From Dorea_A amylophila (GTDB lineage Bacteria; Bacillota; Clostridia; Lachnospirales; Lachnospiraceae), in the NCBI RefSeq assembly GCF_025567265.1, contig NZ_JAOQJW010000002.1, positions 124,001-188,000 on the forward strand: DNA of 64,000 bases, given 5' to 3'. Every line of letters begins with the position of its first letter. Position 1 is the first letter of the stretch. Under the pieces are notes generated by a model that searched no databases, was not told where the DNA came from, and worked only from the letters and a program-made list of their open reading frames with translations. Of the stretch, positions 8,321 to 18,900 are shown piece by piece. The translations under genes were made by a program, and so were the position numbers.

Positions 8321-8447
8321 TTGCCTGCTTTTTGATTATAATTAAAAATATAGTGTATGAACATAAAATACTTGTTATAATTTATAAGAAATATAAATAT
8401 GACAGGTAGGCTGGTAGCAATTATGTGTGAGAGAAAAGGAGTAATGT

Positions 8448-8680
8448 ATGATTGTATATCATGGATCAACAGAAATTATAAAAAACTAGATACAGTATAT
8501 TCGAAAAAGTATCTGTTTTTGGTTGAGAATTTTATATTAGAAGCCAGTGAGAATGGAACATAGTGAATTTTTAAAGGGCTTCCTGATAGATGGGAAACTT
8601 TTGAATCGACTGAAGAGAATTAAGTGTTTTACAAGATTATGTTGGTGACAGTTTTTTAAGAGGAAAAACTTTAATGCGGT
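8448..8680 (+). pseudogene. DUF3990-like gene remnant
   Basis: The start MIVYHGSTEIIKN is like the N-terminus of DUF3990 proteins (ILYHGS motif, often toxin-linked). A stop follows after 13 codons. One base shift within the A-run at about 8479 restores the family-like KLDTVYSKKYL, and later patches (FG-EFYIRSQ) recur in another frame with more stops. It is therefore a frameshifted, decayed remnant; the 3' limit is approximate. The rest of 8321-8795 holds no other recognisable gene. Confidence 0.5.
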
Positions 8681-8795
8681 GAAAAGGAGAAATGTTAAAA
8701 CTTGAAAAATCGACAAATGATGACAATTTATTGAAAGTTATGTGTATTATATATGTGAGAAAAAAGTATTAAATATAATTAAAAGGAGTACAACT

Positions 8796-10400
8796 GTGGA
8801 AAATGTTTTTGAACATGATGCGATTCCAACATGGAGCGGGTTTATATATCAAGGAAGAATAGCGGTTTATTTGGCAATTAAAAAAATAATTGAATTAAGG
8901 GATGGCAACAAAATATCAGAAATAGATAAATATGCAATAGAAATGGAAAAATGTGAAGATATAGCAATTGTATATCAGTGCGAAAAAGAAAAGCGGGAGT
9001 ACATTTCTATTCATCAGGTAAAAAATGAAAAAGAAAATGCACTTGGTGCGTATAAGAAGCCTTTAATTCAGCTTATGTTAGAAAAAGGTTATTATACAAA
9101 AGATAATGGTGATGCGCCCGATGCATATCTTCATATAGCGAATAGGGTAAGAATACAAAATAAGGATTTTGAAACAGAGTATTTAGAAAATATTAAAAAT
9201 TGGAAACAGAAAATATTGAATTATTATAATGCAGTTGATGAGGCATGTAAAAATTTCACATACAATCCCCATTTTTATGAGGAGTTGCTAAAAGCAATAG
9301 ATACAGAACCTATTGGCATAGATAGAAGTGAATATAAGAAGCGATATAATGCGGTGATAACATATTGTAAAAAAGTGATGGAGAATAATGACTCTAAGGA
9401 TATTCTCAAATTGAAAGAAGAGTTGGAAAATTTGAAAGATTATTTATTAAACAAATTTGCAGTGCCTAATATTAGCAATGAAGTAACAATATATGAGTAT
9501 GATACTGGCTTAAAATATTTTGATGCAACGAAAATATTTGATGAGATAGTGGGATTAGTGGAAAAATATAAAGGAACAGTTGAAGGATGGTCTAAAGAGC
9601 AGTATAAGTATTTAGCTGATAAAATATTAAATTATATAGATAAAACAATTCTTGAACGGCATAAAAAATTACAAGAAAATAATGGTGTAGTAAAAGAAAT
9701 TTCATTAAGTACAATAAAAGATATAATGGATAGCGTTATTGAAAATAATGAAAAGGAGGCAAATGTATTAGCTTTAAAGAGAGGGTATATAGAGACTTTA
9801 GAAAAATTTTGTGAAAAATGCAAACGAAGTAATGATTATACGTGTCAGGATATTGGGTGTAAATTACAACAAGCGGAATATAGAAAAGAAAATTTAAATG
9901 AAGAGGATTTTGTCAAGTTTTGCTACAATTTGAGACCGGAGTGTGAAAAGAAAATAGAAGACAGGGCGTGTATAGCTGATTTAGGCAATAAGGATGGATT
10001 AATAGAATCCGTTTTTCCAATAATAAAAGAAATACCATCGGAAAGATTTATGAGCAAAGAAGACGAGAGACAATTAAAGGTTAGAAATTATGATAAAACA
10101 GCATTTATAACGGCAATCACTAATTCGGATGCGGAGGATACTGTATTAGGAATTGAGCAGGCAATGGATAAAAATTCAGTTATGATAGAATCTATTTTTG
10201 ATGCGGATCAGCTTGTAACTACGAGGTTAGAAGCTGAGGAAAATATTTGGAATCAGAGTTGTATAAAAATCCGCAGCGATGAAATTGGAGATGGTCAAAA
10301 TGTTGAAAATAGAGATGAGAAAAGTATTTATGTGCCGAAAAGACCAGAGTTTGTAAAGGCAGAAAATTTAATTAAAGATATGGAGAAAGATGGAGAATGA
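8796..10400 (+). CDS. ABC-three-component/Lamassu-like system, effector subunit with N-terminal nuclease-like domain
   Basis: A 534-residue protein that I place in the effector position of an ABC-three-component defence operon. The N-terminus has AIPTWSGFIYQGR (residues ~10-21), the opening motif of DUF4297/Cap4-like dsDNase domains. CEDIAIV (D55) and then IHQVK (74-76) follow, compatible with the D...(Q)xK core of PD-(D/E)xK nucleases. The middle is helical and Lys/Glu-rich. A four-Cys cluster (residues ~339, 342, 350, 355) may bind zinc. The start is GTG at 8796, eight bases after AAAAGGAG; an upstream in-frame ATG at 8742 has no ribosome site. Base composition is far more AT-rich than the flanks, a sign of transfer. 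Its stop overlaps the next start (ATGA). Confidence 0.7.
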   Translation: MENVFEHDAIPTWSGFIYQGRIAVYLAIKKIIELRDGNKISEIDKYAIEMEKCEDIAIVYQCEKEKREYISIHQVKNEKENALGAYKKPLIQLMLEKGYYTKDNGDAPDAYLHIANRVRIQNKDFETEYLENIKNWKQKILNYYNAVDEACKNFTYNPHFYEELLKAIDTEPIGIDRSEYKKRYNAVITYCKKVMENNDSKDILKLKEELENLKDYLLNKFAVPNISNEVTIYEYDTGLKYFDATKIFDEIVGLVEKYKGTVEGWSKEQYKYLADKILNYIDKTILERHKKLQENNGVVKEISLSTIKDIMDSVIENNEKEANVLALKRGYIETLEKFCEKCKRSNDYTCQDIGCKLQQAEYRKENLNEEDFVKFCYNLRPECEKKIEDRACIADLGNKDGLIESVFPIIKEIPSERFMSKEDERQLKVRNYDKTAFITAITNSDAEDTVLGIEQAMDKNSVMIESIFDADQLVTTRLEAEENIWNQSCIKIRSDEIGDGQNVENRDEKSIYVPKRPEFVKAENLIKDMEKDGE

Positions 10401-11140
10401 GAGAATTTATAGAAGCATTATTTGAGAAAGAAAATAAAATTGAGTTTCAATATGAAGATTATGAAATGTCATTTTTTGCAGGAAGATTTAAGAGTTATTA
10501 TTTGATTTTTTATATAAGGACTCAGGCGGAATTAATCGATTTATGGAAAAATACAAGTTCTATTTTTAAAACGATAAAACAAAATGAAGATATTTATAAC
10601 AATAATATGGATAAAAATATTGTATGTGTTTATTGTTTAAATGTATCGGAAGAAGAATATTATGAAACAGGAAAAACAGGAACGATAAGTGGGTTAAGTA
10701 AAACGATAAGTTCGATTGAAGAGGATTTGAACTTTTTTATAAAACATGTATTTTTATATACAGACAAAATGAATAATGATGCTAATCAATATATTGGAGA
10801 ATTTAATGCATTGTGTAAAAAGTACTTAACGATAGAGAATTTTGAACAATATAAAAATGAAATAGAAGAAAGTTATCTTTTTGATTTTTTGATGAATTTA
10901 TTTATAAAATTTCCATTTTTAAAAATTGGAGAATATATGCGTCAGAATCAAGAAGGACAAGAATATCGTACGGCAACAAGTTTTATAGAAGAAAAAATAA
11001 AAAAAGATAAAATTGATATAGAAAAGATGCAGGAAATAATGGACTCTTTGGAAGAAACCGAAAATATAGGTACGGATGATGCAATATTTAAATGGATTGA
11101 TAACCTGGATTTAGAAGAGGAGGAAAAAGAAATACAATGA
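10397..11140 (+). CDS. ABC-three-component system middle component
   Basis: A 247-residue acidic, AT-rich protein with no catalytic motif I can name. Its position between effector and ABC ATPase, with 4-base overlaps on both sides, matches the 'middle component' of ABC-3C/Lamassu-type operons. That component probably links the SMC-like sensor to the nuclease effector. It has a long helical C-terminal part ending in an acidic tail (DLEEEEKEIQ). The assignment rests on context, not on a recognised fold. Confidence 0.6.
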   Translation: MREFIEALFEKENKIEFQYEDYEMSFFAGRFKSYYLIFYIRTQAELIDLWKNTSSIFKTIKQNEDIYNNNMDKNIVCVYCLNVSEEEYYETGKTGTISGLSKTISSIEEDLNFFIKHVFLYTDKMNNDANQYIGEFNALCKKYLTIENFEQYKNEIEESYLFDFLMNLFIKFPFLKIGEYMRQNQEGQEYRTATSFIEEKIKKDKIDIEKMQEIMDSLEETENIGTDDAIFKWIDNLDLEEEEKEIQ

Positions 11141-13536
11141 GAATACGAGAAATAGAAGCAGAAAATTTTAAGTTGTTTACTAAAAATTTTCATGAAGTGA
11201 ATGAAATTGAAAAATCCGATTTAATTGTATTTAATGGACCTAATGGATATGGAAAAACAAGTGCTTTTGATATTATTGAATTTTGCCTCACAGGAACTAT
11301 AAAGAGAATTGGAAAATATAATGAGGAATTAGCTGTAAAAAAGACGGAAGCATTTGATAATAAGATTCTTATTTCTGATGAAACGAAAGAAGCATTTGTA
11401 AAAATTTTATTTGATAATGATGGAAAATGTATTGAAATAAAATATACATACTTCCCGGCGAAAAATAAGAAACGTGGAGCTTCGAAGGAAAATAATCCTC
11501 ATAATATATTCGGATGTTTTAATAGAGAAATTATATGTGATGGAGAGAAAATATATAATCAGGAAAAGTTTTTAAGCGAAATACAATTTGATGATATAGA
11601 AGAAATATTTGATAAATGTTGTTTCTTGTCTCAAGATGAACATTTACAATTTTTGAAAGCTGCAAAAAAATCCAAAGCAGAGGGGTTAAATTTTTTACTT
11701 GATGTTCCAACAGAATGGGAGAAAGAGCAGGAAAAAGTAAATAAAAAAATAGATCTTTTAAGTAATAAAAAGTCAAAAAATACTTCCTATATTCCAAGAC
11801 TAAAAAGTAGACAAGAGAAAGAAAAACAGAAACTGACAGAATTAAAAGAGAAAATGTTGGAAAGTCAAGAGGATACTTCGATAACTTATCGTAGATTATA
11901 TACAAATAAAAATGTTAGTTGGGACAATGAAAACTTTCGAATAGATGAAATAACATATAAGAATTCAATAAAAGAGATAGATGATTTGATATATTTTTCG
12001 GAGCATAAACAAGAATGTGGAGATTATCATTGGAATTTACCGTATCAGGATTATATAAAGGAATACAATGGAGATAAAAATATATCATTTGAAGAATATC
12101 CACTAGAGTATGCTTATAGATTTATTAATTTATTAAAAAGAGAAAAAGATATAGAAGAAAAATATGAAAAAGAAAAAAGATATAGGACAATTATAGATTG
12201 TATTCAGAAAAGACAATTTGATAATTTGAATTGGGATTTTCTCCAAAAGGAAGAATTATTAGAAGCAGAAGTAATCGATGTTATAAAAATACAATTAGGA
12301 GAAGTGGACTCGTTAAAGCGGACACAGGGGATAGTTCAAGAAGCGATATCAACATTGAAAGAATCAAGAGAAACGTTAGTAAGTAAAGCAGACGTAATAA
12401 TGAAAGAAGAACTGATTAGTTCAAAAAATTGTCCGCTTTGTGGAGCATCTTATTCTGATAGAGAGCAATTAAATGAAAAAATAAAGGAAGAGACAAATGT
12501 ATTAAACAAAATATCAGATGAAACAACAACGCGAATCCAAAATATAAAGAAGAAAATATACGAAGAATATTTAGAAAAGGTAGAAGAAAAAATTCAAATA
12601 AAATTGGAAAATTCAATTTCGGATGAGACTTATGCGGATTTACAAAACGTAAAAAAGAATAAAGCTAAAATATTTGATTTAGAACAGTTACTTCAAAAAA
12701 TAGAAATTGAAATAGACAATGAAGAAAAAAGCGAGGAGTCTCTTTTGCCTGGCTATAATATGCTTATAACAAGAATAAAAGAAAAATTGAGACCTGTAGC
12801 AGAAGAAATTTCAATGCAATTAAAAGAGAAGGATTTTGAGTATTATTATGAGAGATTTTATGATAAAAATCTAGAATTATTTTTTGAAATCAACAAAGAA
12901 GAATTATGTGAGAAAAGAAAGTATATTAATGGAATAAGACATAATTTTTATATTGCAGAGATGAATAAGAAAAATAAGGAAATAGAAATCCTTACAAGTA
13001 GAATTGACAAGTTAGAAAAGGTAGTTGAGAAATTAAAGGAGTATTCTGAGGCACTGAAACAGGGAATAAAAGAGTATAAAAAGAAAATTATTAGTGATAT
13101 AGAACCATTATTGCATGTATATACTGCAAAAATTTTACAACAAAAATTTAACGGTAAAAGTATTTATATTTCTACAAATGAAGCTGTTGATAGTATTCAG
13201 TTTGTTAATTCAATGAAAGATAGGCAGGATATTTTGTATAGCATGAGTTCAGGACAACTTTCAGCAGTTGCAATTTCATTTTTGCTTTGTATGAATCAGG
13301 TTTATGGAAAACATAATCCGTGTTCTGTTTTGTTAATTGATGATCCGGTGCAGACGATAGACGATGTCAATATGGTAGGACTTGTGGATCTTTTAAGATA
13401 CGAGTTTGAGGATAGGCAGATATTCATATCAACACATGAACAAACATTTGAATGGTTTTTAAGATATAGATATTCGAAAGCAAATAAAGCGGTAAAAATA
13501 TTTAATATGAAAGAGATTATGTTGAATGAAGAATAA
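11137..13536 (+). CDS. SMC/Rad50-like ABC ATPase of the defence operon
   Basis: A 799-residue ABC ATPase, probably the DNA sensor. The N-terminus IREIEAENFKLF leads to Walker A GPNGYGKTS (residues 34-42), as in RecF/Rad50-type AAA_23 proteins. Long coiled coils flank a zinc-hook-like CPLCG (C432, C435). The C-terminal half has signature SSGQLSAV (~705), Walker B VLLIDDP (~731-737) and an H-loop STHEQ. Such ATPases dimerise on DNA ends or structures. The start overlaps the previous gene by 4 bases. GC content is very low, like the whole operon. It is the LmuB-equivalent if this is a Lamassu relative. Confidence 0.85.
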   Translation: MRIREIEAENFKLFTKNFHEVNEIEKSDLIVFNGPNGYGKTSAFDIIEFCLTGTIKRIGKYNEELAVKKTEAFDNKILISDETKEAFVKILFDNDGKCIEIKYTYFPAKNKKRGASKENNPHNIFGCFNREIICDGEKIYNQEKFLSEIQFDDIEEIFDKCCFLSQDEHLQFLKAAKKSKAEGLNFLLDVPTEWEKEQEKVNKKIDLLSNKKSKNTSYIPRLKSRQEKEKQKLTELKEKMLESQEDTSITYRRLYTNKNVSWDNENFRIDEITYKNSIKEIDDLIYFSEHKQECGDYHWNLPYQDYIKEYNGDKNISFEEYPLEYAYRFINLLKREKDIEEKYEKEKRYRTIIDCIQKRQFDNLNWDFLQKEELLEAEVIDVIKIQLGEVDSLKRTQGIVQEAISTLKESRETLVSKADVIMKEELISSKNCPLCGASYSDREQLNEKIKEETNVLNKISDETTTRIQNIKKKIYEEYLEKVEEKIQIKLENSISDETYADLQNVKKNKAKIFDLEQLLQKIEIEIDNEEKSEESLLPGYNMLITRIKEKLRPVAEEISMQLKEKDFEYYYERFYDKNLELFFEINKEELCEKRKYINGIRHNFYIAEMNKKNKEIEILTSRIDKLEKVVEKLKEYSEALKQGIKEYKKKIISDIEPLLHVYTAKILQQKFNGKSIYISTNEAVDSIQFVNSMKDRQDILYSMSSGQLSAVAISFLLCMNQVYGKHNPCSVLLIDDPVQTIDDVNMVGLVDLLRYEFEDRQIFISTHEQTFEWFLRYRYSKANKAVKIFNMKEIMLNEE

Positions 13537-13682
13537 AAAGAATTGCTGTTAATAGGTAATTGCTTAAGTTTATGTGCTCATGAACATAGTAGTAATAAAA
13601 GGTGACATGAAAGAGTAAATTCCATTCTGCATTCTGCTTTAATTTCGCTGAAATAACAAGAGATTTGGAAAAGGTAAAATAA

Positions 13683-13844
13683 CAAGAGTTTCAAGGGATA
13701 AAGCTTCATAAATGGTATTATCAAAAAAGAAATTCTATAGCACATTATAGGGCGATACATGAACCTGTTAAGTTAGATGCCGCAGATTGGAATACAATGA
13801 TAAAATTTAATTTTGAAGTTATAGAATACTTATATGATAAATAA
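13683..13844 (+). pseudogene. C-terminal remnant of a HEPN-like protein
   Basis: An open segment of about 53 codons without a start, ending at TAA 13842-13844. It contains QKRNSIAHYRAIHEP, where RNSIAH fits the R-x4-H motif of HEPN ribonuclease folds, then DAADWNTMIKFNFEVIEYL. The family would normally have a few hundred residues, so this is a 3' stub left by recombination downstream of the defence operon. Nothing else is recognisable in 13537-13870. Confidence 0.45.
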
Positions 13845-13874
13845 TAAAAAGAAACTTTAGAAATGTTGATACAT

Positions 13875-13909
13875 AGCCGATTGGTTCAATACGAGTCAGT
13901 CGGCTTTTT
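13875..13909 (+). terminator. Intrinsic terminator upstream of parA
   Basis: AGCCGATTG pairs with CAGTCGGCT (one G-U pair) and is followed by TTTTT. It separates the defence operon region from the ICE-type parAB unit. Confidence 0.7.
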
Positions 13910-13926
13910 CATACCCATTTTTATAC

Positions 13927-13956
13927 ATAGCCAGTCCCGTAAAACGGATTGGCTAT
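13927..13956. promoter_or_regulatory. Inverted repeat before parA (attenuator or operator)
   Basis: ATAGCCAGTCC and GGATTGGCTAT flank CGTAAAAC. The repeat is followed by a T-rich stretch and then the parA ribosome site. It could form an attenuator hairpin or act as a ParB/autoregulatory site. Confidence 0.4.
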
Positions 13957-13984
13957 TAAATTTTTCAAGGAAGGAGGAAACTAT

Positions 13985-14812
13985 ATGACCAAGTGTAAAG
14001 TAATTGCCCTTGCAAATCAGAAGGGAGGAACAGCAAAGACCACAACTACATTAAATCTGGGAATCGGTCTTGCACATCAGGGGCGAAAAGTATTATTGGT
14101 TGATGCTGATCCACAGGGGGATTTAACAACTGCATTGGGGTGGACGAATGCAGACAGTCTTTCGATTACATTAGAAACACAAATGAAGAAGATATTACAA
14201 GACGAACCGTTTGTGTATAATGAAGGCATTTTGCACCATGAAGAAGGAGTGGATATTATTCCGACTAACATTGAGCTATCGGGCATGGAAATCTCACTGG
14301 TAAATGCCATGAGCAGAGAGCAGACTTTAAAGCTGTACCTGGCAGATTTGAAAAAGGATTATGATTATATCCTGATTGATTGTATGCCTAGTCTGGGAAT
14401 GTTGACTATCAATGCGTTAGCTGCCGCAGACAGTGTAATTGTTCCGGTGCAGGCTCATTATCTTCCACTAAAAGGCATGACACAGTTAATGAAAACAATC
14501 GGTAAGGTACAGAGACAGTTAAATCCCGATCTGAAGATTGATGGAGTATTGTTGACACTTGCAGATATGAGGACAAAACTTGCAAGGACAACAGAGGATA
14601 GCCTTAGAGAGAATTATGGGAAATATATCCGGATTTTCAAAACTGTTATTCCAGTGGCTATCGCCGCGGCAGAAAGCAGTGCGGCAGGACAGAGCATTTA
14701 TGAGTATGACAAGAATGGAACTGTTGCAAAGGCGTATGCAGAATTTACGAGGGAGGTGATTCAGTGTGGCGAAAAGCAGAGAAATAAACATGAATCTTCC
14801 CTCAGTCGATGA
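13985..14812 (+). CDS. parA: ParA-family partition ATPase (ICE/plasmid type)
   Basis: A 275-residue P-loop ATPase that positions DNA by oscillating on the nucleoid. It has the deviant Walker A QKGGTAKTTTT, A' motif VDADPQGDLT, and Walker B-like DYILIDCMPSLG. Length and motifs match chromosomal-type Soj/ParA from integrative and conjugative elements. The start at 13985 follows AAGGAGG; an in-frame ATG at 13949 is too close to the hairpin and has no site. The 3' end overlaps parB by 47 bases. Confidence 0.93.
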   Translation: MTKCKVIALANQKGGTAKTTTTLNLGIGLAHQGRKVLLVDADPQGDLTTALGWTNADSLSITLETQMKKILQDEPFVYNEGILHHEEGVDIIPTNIELSGMEISLVNAMSREQTLKLYLADLKKDYDYILIDCMPSLGMLTINALAAADSVIVPVQAHYLPLKGMTQLMKTIGKVQRQLNPDLKIDGVLLTLADMRTKLARTTEDSLRENYGKYIRIFKTVIPVAIAAAESSAAGQSIYEYDKNGTVAKAYAEFTREVIQCGEKQRNKHESSLSR

Positions 14813-15701
14813 CCTTTTTACTACGCAGGAAGAAAGAGACCAGAAAAATCAGGAGTATATAAAAGAGATTTCTATTTATGAAATTACAGACTTCCCGAAT
14901 CATCCGTTTAAGGTAAAAATGGACGATAAGATGTTGGAAACAATTGAGAGTGTCCGTGATCATGGTGTATTAGTGCCTGCACTTGTTAGGGAGAAGCCAA
15001 CAGGTGGGTATGAAATGATTTCTGGACACCGCAGGAAAATGGCAAGTGAATTGGCAGGAAAAGAGACAATGCCATGCATTGTAAGAAATCTTAGTGATGA
15101 CCAAGCAGTCATTGTCATGGTTGACAGCAATCTTCAGCGAGAAGAAATCTTACCATCCGAAAAGGCATTTGCTTATAAAATGAAGCTAGATGCTATGAAG
15201 AGACAGGGACAGAGGAGAGATTTGACTTCTGTGCCACTGGCACAGAAGTTTAAAGGTAAAACTTCAAGAGAAATATTAGGTGAACAAGTTGGAGAAAGCC
15301 AAGACCAAATCCGCCGCTATATCCGCCTTACAGAACTTATCCCGGAAATCCTTGAAATGGTCGATGACAAAAAGATTTCTATGCGTCCGGCAGTAGAATT
15401 GTCTTATTTGCCGAAAGAGGAACAGGAGATATTGTACGACACCATGGAGTCGGAGGCTTGTACCCCAAGTCATGCACAGGCAATTAAAATCCGCAAATTT
15501 TCAGCAGAGGGCAGATTGAATGAAGATGTTTTGTTGTCGATTATGGCAGAGGAAAAGCCAAATCAGGTAGAGCAATGGAAAATCCCAAAGAACCGACTGA
15601 AGAAATATTTTCCATCGGGGACTTCACAACAAAAAATGGAAGAAACCATTATCAAAGCACTGGAATTATACCGTAAACGGGAAAAAAGCAGGGAACGATA
15701 G
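14766..15701 (+). CDS. parB: ParB/RepB/Spo0J-family partition protein
   Basis: A 311-residue DNA-binding partner of ParA. The ParB CTPase/nuclease-like core is clear: SGHRRKMASELAG (box I) and SNLQREEILPSEKAFAYK (box II), followed by a KorB-like helix-turn-helix (SQDQIRRYIRLTELIPEILE). GTG at 14766 is taken as the start because GGGAGGTG lies upstream; an ATG at 14790 is possible. It is the usual companion of parA on ICEs, yet no relaxase or type IV secretion genes follow here. Confidence 0.92.
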   Translation: MAKSREINMNLPSVDDLFTTQEERDQKNQEYIKEISIYEITDFPNHPFKVKMDDKMLETIESVRDHGVLVPALVREKPTGGYEMISGHRRKMASELAGKETMPCIVRNLSDDQAVIVMVDSNLQREEILPSEKAFAYKMKLDAMKRQGQRRDLTSVPLAQKFKGKTSREILGEQVGESQDQIRRYIRLTELIPEILEMVDDKKISMRPAVELSYLPKEEQEILYDTMESEACTPSHAQAIKIRKFSAEGRLNEDVLLSIMAEEKPNQVEQWKIPKNRLKKYFPSGTSQQKMEETIIKALELYRKREKSRER

Positions 15702-15969
15702 GAATTTTGACACCAAGGGAGAAGTCTATCCGTTGGCGGTTAATGAGAAATCAGTCTTTTTCTGTTTCCCCTCCCCACACCCTACCCCTTTGGTTTACCA
15801 GCAGATTACCAGCCGAAAAGACAATAAGGAGCCGGGAACATTTTCTCTTTCGGCAGGTCAGAGATTCCCACACCTTGCATGACAGCAGGGAATAAACAGC
15901 ACAAAGCAACAACAGGCGTTCCAGACGGACGTCTTTTTTATTGGATTGAAAAGAAAGGAATTGTAGAAA
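15702..15969 (+). other. Non-coding or decayed spacer between parB and the adhesin gene
   Basis: One frame stays open (FDTKGEVYPLAVNEKSVF...) but has no start codon with a ribosome site and no family I recognise. It may be a remnant of an ICE accessory gene. Near 15917-15937 a short hairpin (CGTTCC/GGACG) followed by TCTTTTTT may be a weak terminator. Confidence 0.35.
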
Positions 15970-18900
15970 ATGAAGAAGATATGGAAACGAGTGTGTACGG
16001 GGCTTCTTGCTCTGACCACCATTTTAACTGCATTACCGACTACATCGGCTTACGCAGCAGAAACACAGTATTGGACAGAGTCCTCAGAGAGAGTCGGATA
16101 TATTGAACATGTGATGAATGATGGAACCATTCATTCGACATTCAATGAAGGTCACATGAAAGTAGAGGGCGAAACAGCCTATTGTGTAGATATTAACACC
16201 GGATTTAAAAATGGATATAAAACCAGACACGATGCAAATACCAGTATGAGTGCTACACAGATCGAAGATGTGGCATTGTCACTGGAATATGTAAAGCAGT
16301 ATAGGGGCAGTCACAGTAACCTGAATGCGAATCAGGGATATCTGTTGGAACAGTGTGTGGTATGGCAGAGACTGAGTGAGTATTTAGGCTGGCAGTGTGA
16401 TAATGTACGAGCTGCATATTCTGAGATTTCACAGGATATTCAGAATGAAGTGTATGCAGGAGCGAGAGCATTTGTACAGGCGAACAAAGGTCGGTATAAA
16501 TGTGGAGGATATATCTATACTGGAGAGGGACAGGATCTCGGACAGTTTTGGGCAGAACTGAATGTCGGAAATGCAAAAGTAAAAAAGACAACAGCAAATG
16601 AGATTGTCACAAATGGAAATGCGATGTATACCATTGCCGGAGCAACCTTTGGCATATTCTCAGACCAGAATTGCAGCAATCAGATTGGAACACTTACAAC
16701 AAATGAGAATGGTGAGACAAATGAGGTTGAAGTGACTGCAGGGAATGTTTACATCAAAGAGCTTTCTGCACCGAAGGGATATAAGCTGGATACGACAGTA
16801 CACAGTCTGAAGGTTGAAGCCGGAAAAACAGCCGTATTAAATGTTTCCGATGTTCCGAAAGTGACAGAGACACTGGTAGACCTGTTCAAGATTGATATGG
16901 AGACGGGAAAAGCAACCGCACAGGGTAATGCAGCACTGACAGGAGCAGAATTTACCTGGCATTATTATGACGGACTTTATACAAAAGACAATTTGCCAGA
17001 GAAAGCAACACGTACCTGGGCTACAAAGACGGTAGCTGAAAAAGACAGTAATGGAAATATTCATTATGTGACAAAACTGGCAGATGCTTACAAAGTATCA
17101 GGAGATACATTTTACACCCAGAATGAAAAAAGCGTATTGCCACTTGGAACACTGACTGTTGAAGAAACCAAAGCACCAGACGGATATTTACTGGACGGAG
17201 CTTATATGCAGGCAGGGGACAGTACAGAGCAGATCAAAGGAATGTATCTGACACAGATCACAGAGGACGGAGAACTTGCAGTTCTTTCCGGAAGCAACCA
17301 GTATTCCGTATCTGATCAGGTAATCCGAGGTGGTGTGAAGATTCAGAAACGTGATATGGAGACAAAAGACACTAAGGCACAGGGAAGTGCTACATTAAAA
17401 GATGCAGCATTTGCAATTATTTCTCTGAACGAGAATCCGGTTCTGGTAGAAGGAAAACTGTACAAGAAAAATGAGACAGTTAAGACAATTCAGACAGGAA
17501 TTGATGGAGTAGCGACAACATCGGCAGATTTACTTCCATATGGTAAATACAAACTGGAAGAAACCAAAGCACCGGAAGGTTATCTGACTGACGGGGCAAA
17601 AGCGATTGAATTTTCGATTACGGAAAATAGAAAAATAGTGGATTTAACAGGCGAAAGCCATTCCATTTACAACCAGATTAAACGTGGAGATTTGGAGGGA
17701 GTAAAGATTGGAGCAGGCACACATAAGAGACTTGCCAATGTTCCTTTTAAGATTACGAGCAAAACAACCGGAGAGAGCCATATCGTAGTAACAGATAAAA
17801 ACGGTCAGTTTTCAACTGCTTCCGATTGGGCGTCTCATAAGAAAAATACAAATGCCGGAACATCCAGTGAGGACGGTATCTGGTTCGGAATTTCTGAGCC
17901 GGACGATAGCAAAGGTGCATTACTTTATGACACTTATGAGATTGAGGAGTTATCTTGTGAATCCAACAAAGGTATGAAGCTGATTTCGGCATTTGAAGTT
18001 GTTGTCAGCAGAAATAAAGTAACAATCGACCTTGGAACACTGACCGATGAGTATGAAAAAGAGATTAGCATTCATACAACCGCAACAGACAAGAAAACGG
18101 GCGAAAAGGTAATTGTTGCAGGAAAGAAAGTAACGATTGTGGATACAGTTACTCTGGACGGTCTGGAAGAAGGCAGAAAGTACCAGTTAAAAGGCTGGCA
18201 GATGCTGAAAGAGGAAAATGCAGAACTGCTCATTGATGGAAAGCGTGTGGAGAGTGATTACACTTTTGTTGCTGACAGCGAGAAAATGAAAGTAGAGATT
18301 TCTTATACGTTTGATGCATCAGAACTTGGCGGACAGAATCTGGTTACATTTGAAGAATTATACGATCTGAAGAATCCGGAAGAACCTGTAAAAGTTGCAG
18401 AGCATAAGGACACTGACGATGAAGGTCAGACAGTCCTGATTTCTGTCCCGGTGATCAGCATTATAGTCTGTATCAGGATATTGCTGCCAGACAGAAGAGG
18501 TGTGCGGTCTACGATTGTATTATTCTTACTGTTTATCAATGTGTTTATTTTCTATCTGCACGATGAGGTTCAGAAAAGTTATATTGAAACAGCAAAACAG
18601 GAAGAGATGAAAATTCAGATGAGCCAGTATGCAAAAGAACTGGAGATGATGATGAAATCACAGGACAGGCTGAATAAGATACATCATGATTACAAGCACC
18701 ATCTTACAACAATAGGGGCAATGGCAAAAACGGGAGGAAATGAAGAGATTCTATCGTATCTGAAACAAATGGAGAATATAGCCGGAACAGCCTTATGTCA
18801 TCATTTATATACAGAAAACCGTAATATGAATAATCTGCTGAATTATATTTTGGAAGATTCGAAATCAGTAATTGAAAATCCGGAGATTTCTGTAGAAATA

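Noticed and set aside
15707..15895. Small plus-strand frame after parB
   Set aside because: No ribosome site, odd composition, no family resemblance.
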